A stretch of DNA of 64,000 bases from Delphinus delphis (taxonomy: Eukaryota; Chordata; Mammalia; Artiodactyla; Delphinidae), in contig NC_082696.1 of assembly GCF_949987515.2 (NCBI RefSeq), positions 1,821,501-1,885,500 of the forward strand, given 5' to 3'. This document shows, piece after piece, positions 11,331-22,119 of this stretch. The notes under the pieces are model-generated. The model searched no databases, had not been told where the DNA came from, and saw nothing but the letters and a program-made list of their open reading frames with translations. The position numbers and the translations under genes were made by a program. Positions within the stretch are counted from its first letter, which is position 1; the number at the start of each line of letters is the position of its first letter.

Positions 11331-12600
11331 TCAGAAACAACACATCCTGAAGTTAAGTCCAGTCTCGACACCGTCACCCGCCTGCTTCCCTGCAGGGCAT
11401 GGCAGCCCGTGTTCACGCATCCCTGACGCTGGGAAACAGCATCCTTGAATCCCTTCCATTTTTACTTTCTGAATCCTTAGCAGGTCTGCTGACTCTGACC
11501 TTTCCTAGGTTGGCTTCCTTTGACTGGAGGCTCTGGGTTCTCTAACCCTAGAGTCTACCGGATTTATGTATTGATTAACTAAGGCAGTGAATTCACTTAC
11601 AGACCAGGGGGGAATTCCATTTTCTACAACACATCCAAGCAGGTTCCCCAGTGACTTTCCATCACGGACTCCGCCATTTTCCTCCTCGCTCTGCAAGGAG
11701 CTGTAACACACTCGGCAGCGTGTTTCCTGCCCATGTCCCCACTGCAGGGCACGACGAGCTCCAGCAGGTAGAGAGACATGCCAGGTAGTTTGCAAGGATG
11801 TCCATCTGGATGCCACTCCTAAATGGATAACATTCCTGAAGTTTTGAATTGTAGAGGCTAAGTATCCACATCTAGGCATTTGCTCCCTTCCAATACCAAT
11901 TTCCCAGGGGTGCATTTCTGTAATCTTCTAAGTGCTGGATGGGAGGTTCGAGCTGGATTCCATCTGGTTTGTTGTCTGAGGTCAGTGAAACCCCAGACAC
12001 TGGTCCCAATGTGATGTTAGTCTTTGTTCAATGAGGAGACGGTCTCTCCATCCTTTGTCAGCCCCACACTGGAGACGTGGAAAGCTTGGGTTCATCTCCC
12101 GCATGCCGTGCTTAAATTTCACTTTGAAGTCTTTCCCCTTGAACGCCGGCACCCACTGGTATCTGATGGTGCTGATAACGTCGCTGTTTCTAAGCTGGAC
12201 GCTCACCCAGGCTCCTGGTGGCGCCAAGGGACAAGGTAGCCACACCGCAGACCACTGGAGCAAGAGCAGCCAGCACGGCCGCTGGGCTCCAGGGCATCGG
12301 ATGTGGGAAACCTCACGGCTCATCTCCCGGCTCAGGTGGGTTGGAAGCCAGATCTGTTCTGAAAATATTGCCAATTTCATCTAGGAGAAACCAGGGCACC
12401 TAGTTCCTGGCATTTGTGTTGCCACCTCCTAGTTTAAGCCTAAAAATGGGGATTAAATCAAATCACCTGGGAAGCAGCTTTTATTTTGCTCGCCTCTACC
12501 CTGCCCTGCCTCACCTTTGACCCTTGTCCTGGTGAGAACACCCGCGGGTCAAGAGAAACACAGAATTAAAGAAGGAGAGATGGGGGATTGCTTTAGGTGT
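11331..12600. other. Intergenic, unrecognised minus-strand frames
   Basis: Two minus-strand frames (11505-11915 and 11982-12380) of 130-odd codons stand side by side. Their composition is not simple, but no domain was recognised. They could be an old pseudogene or LTR-internal remnant. No function is proposed. Confidence 0.35.
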
Positions 12601-12602
12601 AT

Positions 12603-12780
12603 GTTAGGGATTCAATTGTGTCCCCCCCAAAAAAAGGTATGTTGACATCCTAACCCCTGAGACCTCGGAATGTGCCCAATTTGGAAACAGGGTGGCTGCA
12701 GACTTAATTAGTTAAGAGGAGGGAGGGCCCTAACCCAAGCGGGCTGGTGTCCCTAAGAGAAACGGAGAGAGACACGGGGA
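12603..12780 (+). mobile_element. MaLR (MLT1-class) LTR fragment, plus
   Basis: The start 'attcaattgtgtccccccc' and following 'ggtatgttgacatcctaacc', 'tttggaaacagggt' and 'ctggtgtccctaagag' match the MLT1/MST consensus in forward orientation. These are ERVL-MaLR solo LTRs, long inactive. Confidence 0.75.
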
Positions 12781-12789
12781 AGGACACAC

Positions 12790-13035
12790 AGCCCACTCTC
12801 TTTCTCCATCGTCACATGGCCTTCTCCTCCCTGTCTGTGTGTCTGTCTTTGCATCTTTCCTCTTCTTACAAGGACCCCGGTCACGTGTGATCATGCACCG
12901 CCCCGCACCCCCCCCACCCGCCCAGCATGACCTCATCTTAACTGAATACACCTGCAAGACTCTACTTGCATATAAGGCCACTTCATTGGCACCGAGGCTT
13001 AGGACATCAACATGTTTTTTGGGACACAATTCAGC
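12790..13035 (-). mobile_element. MaLR (MLT1-class) LTR fragment, minus
   Basis: This runs opposite to its neighbour: 'cttcttacaaggacccc', 'gacctcatcttaactgaata' and the end 'gggacacaattcagccca', the reverse complement of the MLT1 start. Together with 12603-12780 it forms a head-to-head inverted pair. Confidence 0.75.
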
Positions 13036-13444
13036 CCACCAGTATCCTTCGTGACCCCATCCAGGGCTCCAAGTGTCCCCCCAGGGGGGCGGGTAAGCGC
13101 AGCTCCATTCTCCCCCCTCCCGCTGGCAGGAATCCTGTCCTGGCTGCTGCCCGCTGTGGTTTCCAGACCACCCAGAAGTCTTGCTGGAGTGTCTGCACCC
13201 CAAGAAACTCTCCGGCCCCTGCCCTGTCGGTCCTCCAAACCTCACACAGGCACAGCCTTCCGAAAGGTCGCCACCTTCCAATACACGTCGAGGTCCTTCA
13301 CGGTGACAGAGAAGGGCCCAAATTCTGTGGGGAGCCAGCTGGAGAGGGTGTGGCGGGGCTGAATCCTTGAGCAAAAGGGACACTGGGGGCCTGGGGACCT
13401 AAGTGCTCGGCCCAGAGGGCCTTTCCAACAGAAACACACACGCT

Positions 13445-13625
13445 GTCATTTCAATACGTAACTGGGATTTTAAAAACTAATAAGATACTTTGCATTTTTT
13501 CATGCTAAGTCTTCAAAATTTGATGTGTGTTTTATACTTAACGTACATTTCACTTTGGACCAGTTCTATTTCAGGTGGTCAACAGCCACTCCTGGCTGGT
13601 GGCTGTCACGTTGTCCAGAGCTCCA
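13445..13625 (+). mobile_element. MER5A-like hAT-Charlie element
   Basis: Landmarks in order are 'catgctaagtcttcaaaatt', 'gtacatttcactttggacca', 'tcaacagccactcctggctg' and 'gtccagagctc', matching the non-autonomous DNA transposon MER5A. It has no coding capacity. Confidence 0.65.
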
Positions 13626-14210
13626 AACGCTGCTCCAGCGCCGCCCGCTGAGCGGGGGGAGGACCTTAAACTACGTCCACAGCATCTCTGCTGCTCCTGC
13701 TTCCACTTGGGGGTGGGCTAGACTCCCTGAGCCGCTCTGGCCACTAGAATAAAGGGGGACGTGACAGGGTGTGCCTTCGGAGACTTGGTCCTAAAGGGGA
13801 CTGGGACGTGGTCCTCATTGCCCTTGCTGTCCTTTTGGGAAGACACAAGCCCCCTTCAGAGGCCCACATGAGGCGCGGCGAGCTTGGCTATGAGCCAGGT
13901 GCGTGGGCTGTCCTGGAGGCGCACCTCCTGCCCAAGCAGGCCTTCGGGTGGCCCTTCCCCCAGCACCACTGCTTCCCAGCCGCTTTGTTCTTTAAATGGT
14001 GCACAGGGCCGCTTGCCTCTCTACCACCTGGAAAGATATCCTACGAATGAGAGAGAAGGGAAAGAATTTTGTCAAAGCGATGGTGAAGAGATCATGATTT
14101 TGACATTTTTTTAACTCTTAAGTCTTCAAGAATTCTCTTCTATGCCCGCCCTCCCTTTTAGTACTTATTTACATGGGCACACGTCCTCGTCAGCCCACAG
14201 CACAGTCCCC
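13626..14210. other. Intergenic spacer
   Basis: No gene recognised. The part near 13.74 kb ('ggccactagaataaaggg') resembles LTR 3' ends but is too decayed to name. Confidence 0.35.
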
Positions 14211-14211
14211 T

Positions 14212-15330
14212 TTTGAAAATCTGTTTTGAGCAATTTTAGGTTTTCAGAAAAAATTGAGCAGAAAATACAGAGAATTTCCATATACCCGCCTCATCCTTCC
14301 TCCAATTTCCATATACCCACCTCATCCCTCCTCCAATTTCCATATACCCGCCTCATCCCTCCTCCAATTTCCATATACCCACCTCATCCCTCCTCCAATT
14401 TCCATATACCCGCCTCATCCCTCCTCCAGTTTCCATATACCCGCCTCATCCCTCCTCCAATTTCCATATACCCGCCTCATCCCTCCTCCAGTTTCCATAT
14501 ACCCGCCTCATCCCTCCTCCAGTTTCCATATACCCGCCTCATCCCTCCTCCAGTTTCCATATACCCGCCTCATCCCTCCTCCAGTTTCCATATACCCGCC
14601 TCATCCCTCCTCCAGTTTCCCCTATTACTACCGTCTTCTACTGAATCAGCACATTTGTTACAACTGATGAGCCAATGTCGATACATTGTTATTAACAGAA
14701 GTCCACGCATCGTTTGCTTCAGGTCACTCTTGGTGTGTACTTCCCACGGGTTTGGACAAACGTATAATGACACCGTTACGGTATCATGCAGAGTAGTTTC
14801 ACTGCCCTAAAAATCCCCTGTGCTGTGCTTATCCCTCCCTCCCCCACCTCAGCCCCTGGCATCCCCTGATCTTTTCACTGCCTGCATAGTTTTGCCTTTT
14901 CCGTATAGTTGGAATCACACAGTACGTAGCTTTTCAGGTTGGCTTCTTTCATTTAGTCGTATGCATTTAAGCTTCCTTCATGTCTTTTCATGGCTTGACG
15001 GCTCACTTCTTCCGACTGCTGAATAATATTCCATTGTCCGGATGAACATAAATAAAACCAAGGTTTATTCTATTCACCTACGGAAGGACATCTTGGCTGC
15101 TTCCAAGTTTTGGCAATTATGAGTAAAGCTCTTATAAATATCCACGTGCAGGTTTCCTGTGCAGACGTAAGTTTTCAGTTCACTTGAGTAAATACCAAGG
15201 GATGTGATTGCTGGATCGTATGGTGAGAATATGTTCAGTTTTGTAAGAAACCCCCAGACTGTCTTCCAAACTGGCCGCACCATTTTGCGTTCCCACCAGC
15301 AACGTGTGAGAGTTCCTGTTGCTCCCCCTT
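14212..15330 (-). mobile_element. Ancient L1M 3' region, minus, split by a minisatellite
   Basis: Plus-strand landmarks of an inverted L1M 3' region appear on both sides of the minisatellite: 'agcaattttaggttttcag' and 'aattgagcagaaaatacag' before it; 'agttttgccttttccgtata', 'tgctggatcgtatggtgaga' and 'ttcccaccagcaacgtgtga' after it. The 31-bp array has expanded inside this element. Confidence 0.75.
14278..14618. repeat. 31-bp minisatellite, 11 copies
   Basis: Eleven units start with 'ccatatac' at exact 31-base steps from 14278 to 14588. Variants are confined to G/A in 'cccgcc/cccacc' and A/G in 'ccaattt/ccagttt'. The later copies are almost identical, suggesting recent spread from one end. 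As 31 is not a multiple of three, the array reads through all frames without stops, so a 194-codon open frame over it is not a gene. Confidence 0.97.
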
Positions 15331-17110
15331 TAAAAACAAAAGCAAATAAACAAAAAACATCTTCTTGATAACTGTTCTCTTTAAGAGGGAAAAATCATTT
15401 GGAAAGGCAGTGGAGCCACCAGGGTCCAAAGAGAGAAGTCTACATCCAGAGAAGCTTTTTGAAACAACAGAACAAAACAAGCCTGGTACCAGGCTTCTGG
15501 AAGAAGCCCACTCTGAAGCAGAACCAGCAGTTTGTGGGCCGGTTATTCAGGGAATCTGTAGAAACAGCTGATCAACAGTGAGATGGGCCCCGGGTGGAGC
15601 TGGAGCTCTGCGCCTTGAGGCAAGGACAGCTCTCCTCACCGGCATCCTTAGGCGAGGCTGCAGTGACAGAGCTGAAATTCTGTTCTATTTCTGCGGCTAA
15701 AAAACTGAGGATGGAGAAATCAACCGGCAATGTGTCTTGTTTCCTGGAACTAAAGCATTCCCTCTTCCAACAGGTTGTTGGGTGTTTTTCTTTGTTAATT
15801 CTTATCAAGTAAGAAATAATTTGATACTTATTATTTATTTGATACTTATTATTTACAAATAATTCTTCTTATTACTGTTAAGAATTATTCATTAACAAAA
15901 AAGACAAGCCAAAAAACCCTAAAATCTTACTACTTTTGATGTGTGTTCATGTATTTCCATCCAGACATTTTTCTCTGTAAATATATAATTAAAAAAAATT
16001 ATTTTCCTTCCCTCCTCTCCAGGCTGGACATTTTATATCTTTTTCTAGGGAGAGAGAATCATTAAACTCTCAGCTAGAAAGGTTAACAGCCATTGCTCTT
16101 TAGCATATCATGTTTATCACATAGGAAATTGCCTTGGGCCTCGGAACTGCATCTCCAGGCTGGTGCTACGTTCCAGCAAGTGCACCAGGGCAGCACCAAC
16201 TTGTTATTTTAGCACCTTCTAGGAAAATGAAACTGTGCATCTTAGACTGAACTTAGACTAAGTTCACTGTTGCCCAGTTATTGTGACACTGAAAAGGTCA
16301 CAAAGTAAATTTTAATTTCCTTCGTTAATTATGTAAGATAATTGTCACCATGTGTAATAACTGCTCATGGATATTAACATTGAAACTTGGAATTATATGA
16401 CAACTTTCACAAAACAACCTCAGACATAGAATTGCGTGCAGGGCGTCTTGTGACAATTTGGAGCTTATGAAGATGTAAAAGGAAGGGAAACATTGAGCTA
16501 ATTCACTCAGAGAGGGGATCCCAGCCACCCCCTGCTACCCAGTGGAGCATCAGGAAGATGGATGCCCTTCAGCCCCATCTCTGCTGAGGACAGGGCAAAG
16601 GAGATGAGCAGATCAAGGCCTCCTGGAGACGGGTATGGACCGTACCAGTGCAGATCTGGATGGCCAGCTAGGGATTCCAGACAGTGAGCCTGGGCAAATA
16701 TGGGAGTTGTCACGGCTCCCCTACAAGCTTATAAACCAACACAGACAAAACCAGAAAGCACCCAGACAACGCACATATCCAGGCATCACGACACCTGGAC
16801 TCCAAGCCTTCTTGAGGTTTCTGGAACATGCTGGTCTGTGCTGCCCTGTCCCCAGCACCAAGGTCTTCACCGTTCATGGCACCGTTCTTGGCACAATGGC
16901 AGAGGCCATCCTCATTGACGTGGGTCTTTGCTCTGTCACCGCTGCAGCTAGAAAGGAAGTGGAAGGGCTGGAGGGGTAAGTTAAGACCACCAGAGCTCCT
17001 CCCTGTGAGACAAAGGGCCCGGTGCTTTGCACATGTTTTACGTTGTTGATCTGTTCTATCTGCAGATTGTCTTGTTGGGTGGAAAAAAGGAGAGAGGCCA
17101 ACGCTTCCTT
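15331..17110. other. Intergenic
   Basis: No gene recognised. It includes an AT-rich stretch (15.8-16.0 kb) with a short duplicated 'gatacttattattta' motif. Confidence 0.4.
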
Positions 17111-17114
17111 AGCC

Positions 17115-17325
17115 CTTACATGCCAGGCACTTCTGAATGTTTTACAAATATTAACTCAATTAATCCTCAGACCCCTCTATGAGTAAGTACTATTATCATC
17201 CCCTTTTTAGGCAAAGAGAGGTTAAGTAGCCTAAGATCACATAGCAAGAAAGTGACAAAGCCAGGTTTTGGACCCCACAGTCCGGCTCCGGAATCTACGT
17301 GCTTAGCCACTGCGTAATACTTCCT
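17115..17325 (-). repeat. MIR SINE, minus orientation
   Basis: A well-preserved reverse MIR: 'tgccaggcacttctgaatg', 'attaactcaattaatcctca', 'ggcaaagagaggttaagtag', 'agcaagaaagtgacaaagcc' and 'gtgcttagccactgcgtaat' occur in the right order. Confidence 0.85.
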
Positions 17326-17589
17326 CTGCCAGTTTTCACGTTGGGCTGATCCCATGAGATAGTAGATGAAGCTGTTTTGAAAGGTGTAAATGTAAGGGCA
17401 GAATTAAATAAGTGTAAGGGCACAATTTATAATGGTTTGCTAATAAATTCATTTATTCAACAAGTTTCTGCCTGCCGACGGACGAGACTCACCCGCTGAG
17501 TGTTGACTACATGGTGAAGGGCAAACGCAGCAGCAGGACACGGTGGATCTCTAGGCTGTGCAACGGGGGAAAGCCTTGGGCCCCCTTAC

Positions 17590-17710
17590 CCGAGTTTTGA
17601 TCTGTTCCAGCCCTCACTGTCCTGCTCTATAAAATAGGAAGATTGGTCCCTGTCTTGCAGAATTCAGCATACTATTGAGCACCCAGTAGATGGTTGGCAT
17701 TATGAAAAAT
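17590..17710 (+). repeat. MIR-like fragment, plus
   Basis: The core 'tctataaaataggaagat' and the end 'attgagcacccagtagatg' fit a forward MIR 3' half. It is a diverged fragment. Confidence 0.5.
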
Positions 17711-17740
17711 ACCTTGTACCCAACTACAAGGCTCTCACCG

Positions 17741-17762
17741 TTGAGTGGGGGGGGGGGGGGCA
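17741..17762. repeat. Poly(G) run
   Basis: A run of about 14 G bases follows 'ttgagt'. It could form a G-quadruplex, and its length in the assembly may be inexact. Confidence 0.85.
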
Positions 17763-17894
17763 CCTGAAAAATCACACTGCAACTGAGTCTGTGAAGTAAT
17801 TGAGGTTTGCAGTGCTGAGAGCGTCCCAAGGAAGCCGTGAGTAAATGGAGCTGGGGACAGCTTTACCCCAGTTGTCGGTTTGAGTGTGACCCCG

Positions 17895-18080
17895 AGGTAC
17901 GAACTTACTCACTGAACAAATAACCGTGAGCTGCCAGCCACTCTTCTAGGTGTTTGGGTCTCCGCAGCAAACAAACAGAAATACCTGCCCGGGTGGGGGG
18001 GACTTGATCAAAATAAAAGAGTAAATAAGGTAATATACTAGAAGCCGACACGAGCTATGAAGAAAAACAAAGCTGGGAAT
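17895..18080 (+). repeat. Ancient LINE2/MIR-class repeat fragment
   Basis: The string 'actgaacaaataaccgtgag', then 'cttctaggtgtttgggt' and 'agcaaacaaacagaaatacc', has the familiar layout of old interspersed repeats. Family is not settled. Confidence 0.4.
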
Positions 18081-18699
18081 GGGTGAGGTTTAGGGTTCAG
18101 GACTGCTCCCTCGCAGCCCCTCCCAGGTCCCTGGGCCTACTTTTCTCTCGACATCATACCCCAGCCCTTCCTCGGGGTCCTGCGGCTGCATCAGCTTCGG
18201 GCCCCGCGGCACTGGAAACGGCGTGCATTCCTCCACGCGCGCGCCGGGCTCTCCCACTACCGCCTCGCGCGCGTCCCACTGGTGGGTTCTGGGTCCCCCC
18301 CGCAGGTCACCAGGTCCCTGGGCACACCTCCGCTCGCCAGGCACCGCGCTCCGCGCTGGCTGGTGGAGGTCCGGCGGGACGTTTCCACCAGACACCACCG
18401 GTGCGCCCGGGCCCGTGCAAACGCCGGAGAATGGGACCCAAGGACCTTGCGACCCCGTGAGGCTGCACCCTCAGCAAGGTGCGACCCGGGATGATCAAGC
18501 CCCGCGGCCGGGCCGTCCAGCTGGTCCGGCGGGGAGGGAGGGCCGCGGTGGTGGGGGGTGAGGAAGGGCGGGGCTGGGAGAAAGGGGGAGAAGGCGGGGC
18601 GGGGGCGGGAGGAAGCGGGCAGTGGCTGGGGCGCCGGCCAATCCCGAGCCCGGGCACCTCCCCCTGGGGATCGTCCCCAACCGCCGGCCCCGCGGGTTC

Positions 18700-18999
18700 C
18701 AGCCTGACTGCAACCGAGCTGCGGCGACGTTCAGTCCGCCGCCCCGGGACCCCGACCTGGACCCTTGCCCAGACCCTCACCCCGACCCGGATCCGGACCC
18801 CGACCCCGAACCGGAGCCGGACCCGGAGCCAGGCCCGAAGCCAGACCCGGACCCTGACCCAGACCCGGACCCTCACCCCGACCCGGACCCCAACCCGAAC
18901 CCAAATCCTGACCCCGATACGGACCCCGACGCCCACCCAGACCCCGACCCGGACCCGGAACCGTGAACCCTGTCTGGACCCCGACTTTGATCCCCGCAG
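18700..18999 (+). other. Candidate first exon (untranslated or lncRNA)
   Basis: The start is a guess from promoter box spacing. The end is set by a near-perfect splice donor, CAG|GTGAGT, with the cut after 18999. The exon would contain the whole hexamer array. It may belong to the 5' UTR of FRMD1, whose first recognised coding exon has an upstream acceptor, or to an independent non-coding RNA. The sequence alone cannot decide. Confidence 0.3.
18770..18962. repeat. GAYCCN hexamer array
   Basis: About 190 bases of imperfect six-base units such as 'gaccccgacccggacccc'. One + frame reads as alternating Pro-Asp/Pro-Glu/Pro-Asn, another as Thr-Arg-Thr-Pro; the minus strand gives Val-Arg/Gly-Val. 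All frames stay open because the unit lacks stops, so translation is not evidence of coding. It is CpG-rich and sits in the island. Confidence 0.9.
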
Positions 19000-19515
19000 G
19001 TGAGTGTGTCAGTCTCCGCGGCGGGGGGCACCCCCTTCCTGCGACCCCGGCCCCGGCCCCTGTCGGGGGTCCCGGGGGTCGCGGGCACCGGACCCGACGG
19101 CTGTCACCTCACCACCGTCGCCTTTCCTGGTTTACGCCTCTAGGTCCCACCCAGAGGCGAATGTCAGGACCCTCCCCCGGGCCTGCTATCGCCCCTGGGC
19201 GGCTTCTTACTTAGAGACCCGGTCCGGGCCCAGGCTCTGCGCGGAGCGGTCCGGCGCGTCCCGGCCAGCCCTTCTAGAGGAAGCCCCCGGCCCCCCTGGC
19301 ACCCCCTGGACCCCCGGCCCCCCCGCCCCCCGGCCCCCTCCGGCACCCCCGCCCTGCACTCCTTCCGCGGCTTCTCGCAGCCCCATCACCACCACACCCA
19401 CACCCCACGGTGGCCCGTGCTCCCAACTCAGTCCGGGGCTGCGGCGCTGGTCTGCATTGGCGGCGCGGCCTCCTTTATCCGCCCCCCGCACCCCCCCCCC
19501 CGACTCTCCATCCAG

Positions 19516-19636
19516 GTGCGGCCTGAAACGTGGGCTTTCTGAGCTCCTTTGGAGAGGGCGCGACTCTGAACGTTGCCTGAGGCTGACCTGGAGAAGCCTG
19601 GAGGACCTGCAAAAGCACCGAGAGGGAGACACCCAG
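19516..19636 (+). other. Candidate second exon
   Basis: A long pyrimidine tract leads into the acceptor 'tctccatccag' ending at 19515, and a donor CAG|GTGAGG follows at 19636. The 121-base segment would join the donor at 18999. One frame stays open across the junction and yields a non-repetitive peptide of about 40 residues (SELLWRGRDSERCLRLTW within it). This is structural inference only. Confidence 0.3.
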
Positions 19637-19639
19637 GTG

Positions 19640-21600
19640 AGGGGTACCTGCCTGCCTGCAGGGTATGGGATTCCCAGGGGGACTGGAACTTCGCAGGTCA
19701 CAGGGTCGGGCTGTTCTGGGTGATTTGTGTGTGGGGGGGGTGGCATTGGCGCAAGGCAACAAAACGACATTAGCTGTGAATCACCAAGTTGAGGGCATTC
19801 CTTGGTTCAGCTGCGTGGCCACAGCCCCTCTCTTCTTCCTCCCCAGAAAGGAAGGCTGGAGCAGAAAGCGGCTGGGGAGTGGGGAGGGGCTGCGGGGGAG
19901 GGGCTGAGGCCCGCGCTGGGGTCAGTGGGTGAGTGTGTCTTCTTCCACCTTCCGAGTTTCCTTGAAAGGCGAGTGGACTTCTCTAGGACGCTGCTGGTGG
20001 GGAGCTGGGCCTTTCCATCGGGAAGGGGGCTGCTGGCCACTTGGCCCTGAAACACCCCTGTCTCCGCTTTTCTGTGGAACCTCGGCCCCCTGCTTCCATC
20101 AAGTATGGACGAATGTGACTGAAGACAAAAAGGGCCGTGTGTCCCGCGCCCACCCACCCAGTCCCAGTGTCCTTCCAGCAGAGGCAGGCAGACAAAAGGA
20201 AGTGGGGGGAAGGCCCAGCCCAGGCCCCGCGGCTGTGCTTACCTGGGGGCCGGGGTGCGCAGGGCCAGCTGCGTGCTTGACACGAGGAGGCTCTGTAAGC
20301 CACGCCCCACGTAACATACTTGTGTCCAGTTCATTCCCCTTGGACTTTCAGGGATCTTCTGGTGACCAGGATGTGGTGACGCGAGGGCACAGAGGCCCCA
20401 GCCACCTGCTGACCTGGGTTAGGTTATTAAAGTGGTGACCTGGTGGCCCAGGTGGGCATTTTGTGGCAGCCCCTTCCTGGCCTCTGGGCACGGGCTGGAT
20501 GGCTGGTGGGTATGTTGAGGTCCACGCCCCGACGGTGGGGCTGTAGGTGGGACGTGCGGGGCTGTGTGCGTGGCAGGGCCCTGTGGCCCCCAAGTGAAGA
20601 GTGGCTTTTCCGAGAGCAGCTGTCATCAGGTGCCGGTTCTCCCGGACTCCAGCCTGGCACCGAGCAGTCCCTGCAGTGAGCGGGAGACGTGAACCCGAAC
20701 CTCAGGAAATCCTAGGCCTCCCAAGACCGGGAAGACAGGCCCACTAGAACCTCAATGTGTTTTTCAGCAGGACACGGCAGGGTTGGGTGGCCTGCCGGCT
20801 ACTCAGAGGGCAGGGCCTGGTCGCCTGTCACCTCACCCCAGCCCCACTTTAGCCAGGACTGGTCTGCCCCACGGGGACTGTTTGGGGTACCCTGCCCTCC
20901 TCCTAACAGGGGCCTGCGGAGGGCCCCCATTTCCTCTCTTCTGGAAGCAGTAACTCCCCAGGAGCTTTAATCCGCCAGCCGTCGCTGCGCCATTTTACTC
21001 TCGAGAAGGGCGGGCTGAACGCCAGCCAGCCGTGTTGACAAGGTGCAGGCCTGCGGGTTTCCCGTCTCGGCCGCCTGATCCCGCCAGGAGGGCCGTTTGT
21101 GCATCTTCTTAGGCGTGGCTGCCCCCCCCCCCCCCCCCCCCGCAGAGGTGGCTGGCACCGCACAGATGCGCCCTGTGCTCAGGGCGAGCAGAGCTGCTTC
21201 TTGACTCCTGGCCCGTTGGTTTCGAGGCCTCAGCCTTTTCAGGAAGGTGGTTGGTTTGGAAAAGTACAAGACTTGCCTACACAGAATCGCTGGCTTCCTT
21301 AAAGTTTGAAGTGTCCCTGACGCAAAGACCGGGTACTTTGTACTTGACAAGAACTGTGCCTTGTTTTCGAAATGACTGGATTTTGAGGAGCTGGTCAGGT
21401 CTCTGCCGTGGCAGGACCGCGGGGCTGGGATGTTCTCAGATGACACCTGCTGTCTGAGGGCGGCTGTCACTCAGGAAAGTGTCGGGGTCACCTGAACCTT
21501 GTTCTTCCCTATCCGTAGAGCACACAGTGTGACCCAGGCACCTGGGCACGGCTGAGGGTGGGCGCCAGCAGGGAGGGAACGTCTCTGACTACGGGAACCT
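19640..21600. other. Intergenic, GC-rich
   Basis: No gene recognised. A 20-base C run is at 21122-21141. Overlapping frames on both strands are judged chance. Confidence 0.45.
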
Positions 21601-21606
21601 TGTATC

Positions 21607-22115
21607 TCCCTACACCCTGCACTCAGCCCCTCCCCAGTCCCTGCACCCTGCGCTCAGCCCCCTCCCCAGTCCCTGCACCCCTGCGCTCAGCCCCCTCCCC
21701 AGTCCATGCACCCCTGGGCTCGGCCCCCTCCCCAGTCCCTGCACCCTGCGCTCAGCCCCCTCCCCAGTCCCTGCACCCCTGGGCTCAGCCCCCTCCCCAG
21801 TCCCTGCACCCCTGGGCTCGGCCCCCTCCCCAGTCCCTGCACCCCTGCGCTCAGCCCCCTCCCCAGTCCCTGCACCCCTGGGCTCGGCCCCCTCCCCAGT
21901 CCTGCACCCCTGGGCTCGGCCCCCTCCCTAGTCCCTGCACCCTGAGCTCGGCCCCCTCCCAGTCCATACACCCCTGGGCTCGGCCCCCTCCCCAGTCCAT
22001 ACACCCCTGGGCTCGGCCCCCTCCCCAGTCCCTGCACCCCTGGGCTCGGCCCCCTCCCCAGTCCCTGCACCCCTGGGCTCGGCCCCCTCCCCAGTCCTGC
22101 ACCCCTGGGCTGGGC
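21607..22115. repeat. About 33-bp minisatellite
   Basis: Units around 'ccctccccagtccctgcacc' followed by 'cctgggctcggc' repeat some 15 times, with length variants where one base is lost. The 33-base unit gives an 11-residue period in translation on both strands, so open frames of 215 (+) and 149 (-) codons over it are not genes. Confidence 0.95.
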
Positions 22116-22119
22116 ACCT

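Larger units (their letters stand above)
18080..19650 (+). promoter_or_regulatory. CpG island with GC boxes and CCAAT box
   Basis: This block is dense in CpG, unlike its flanks. GC boxes lie at 18566-18574 and 18593-18609, and a CCAAT box in 'ggccaatcc' at 18638-18642 on the + strand. Such a layout (Sp1 sites, then NF-Y box) suggests transcription to the right starting near 18.70-18.75 kb. It lies about 20 kb upstream of the first FRMD1 coding exon on the same strand, so it could be an FRMD1 5' exon promoter or that of a separate RNA. Confidence 0.55.

Noticed and set aside
14226..14810. 194-codon frame with 31-residue repeats
   Set aside because: Produced by a 31-bp minisatellite that lacks stops in any frame.
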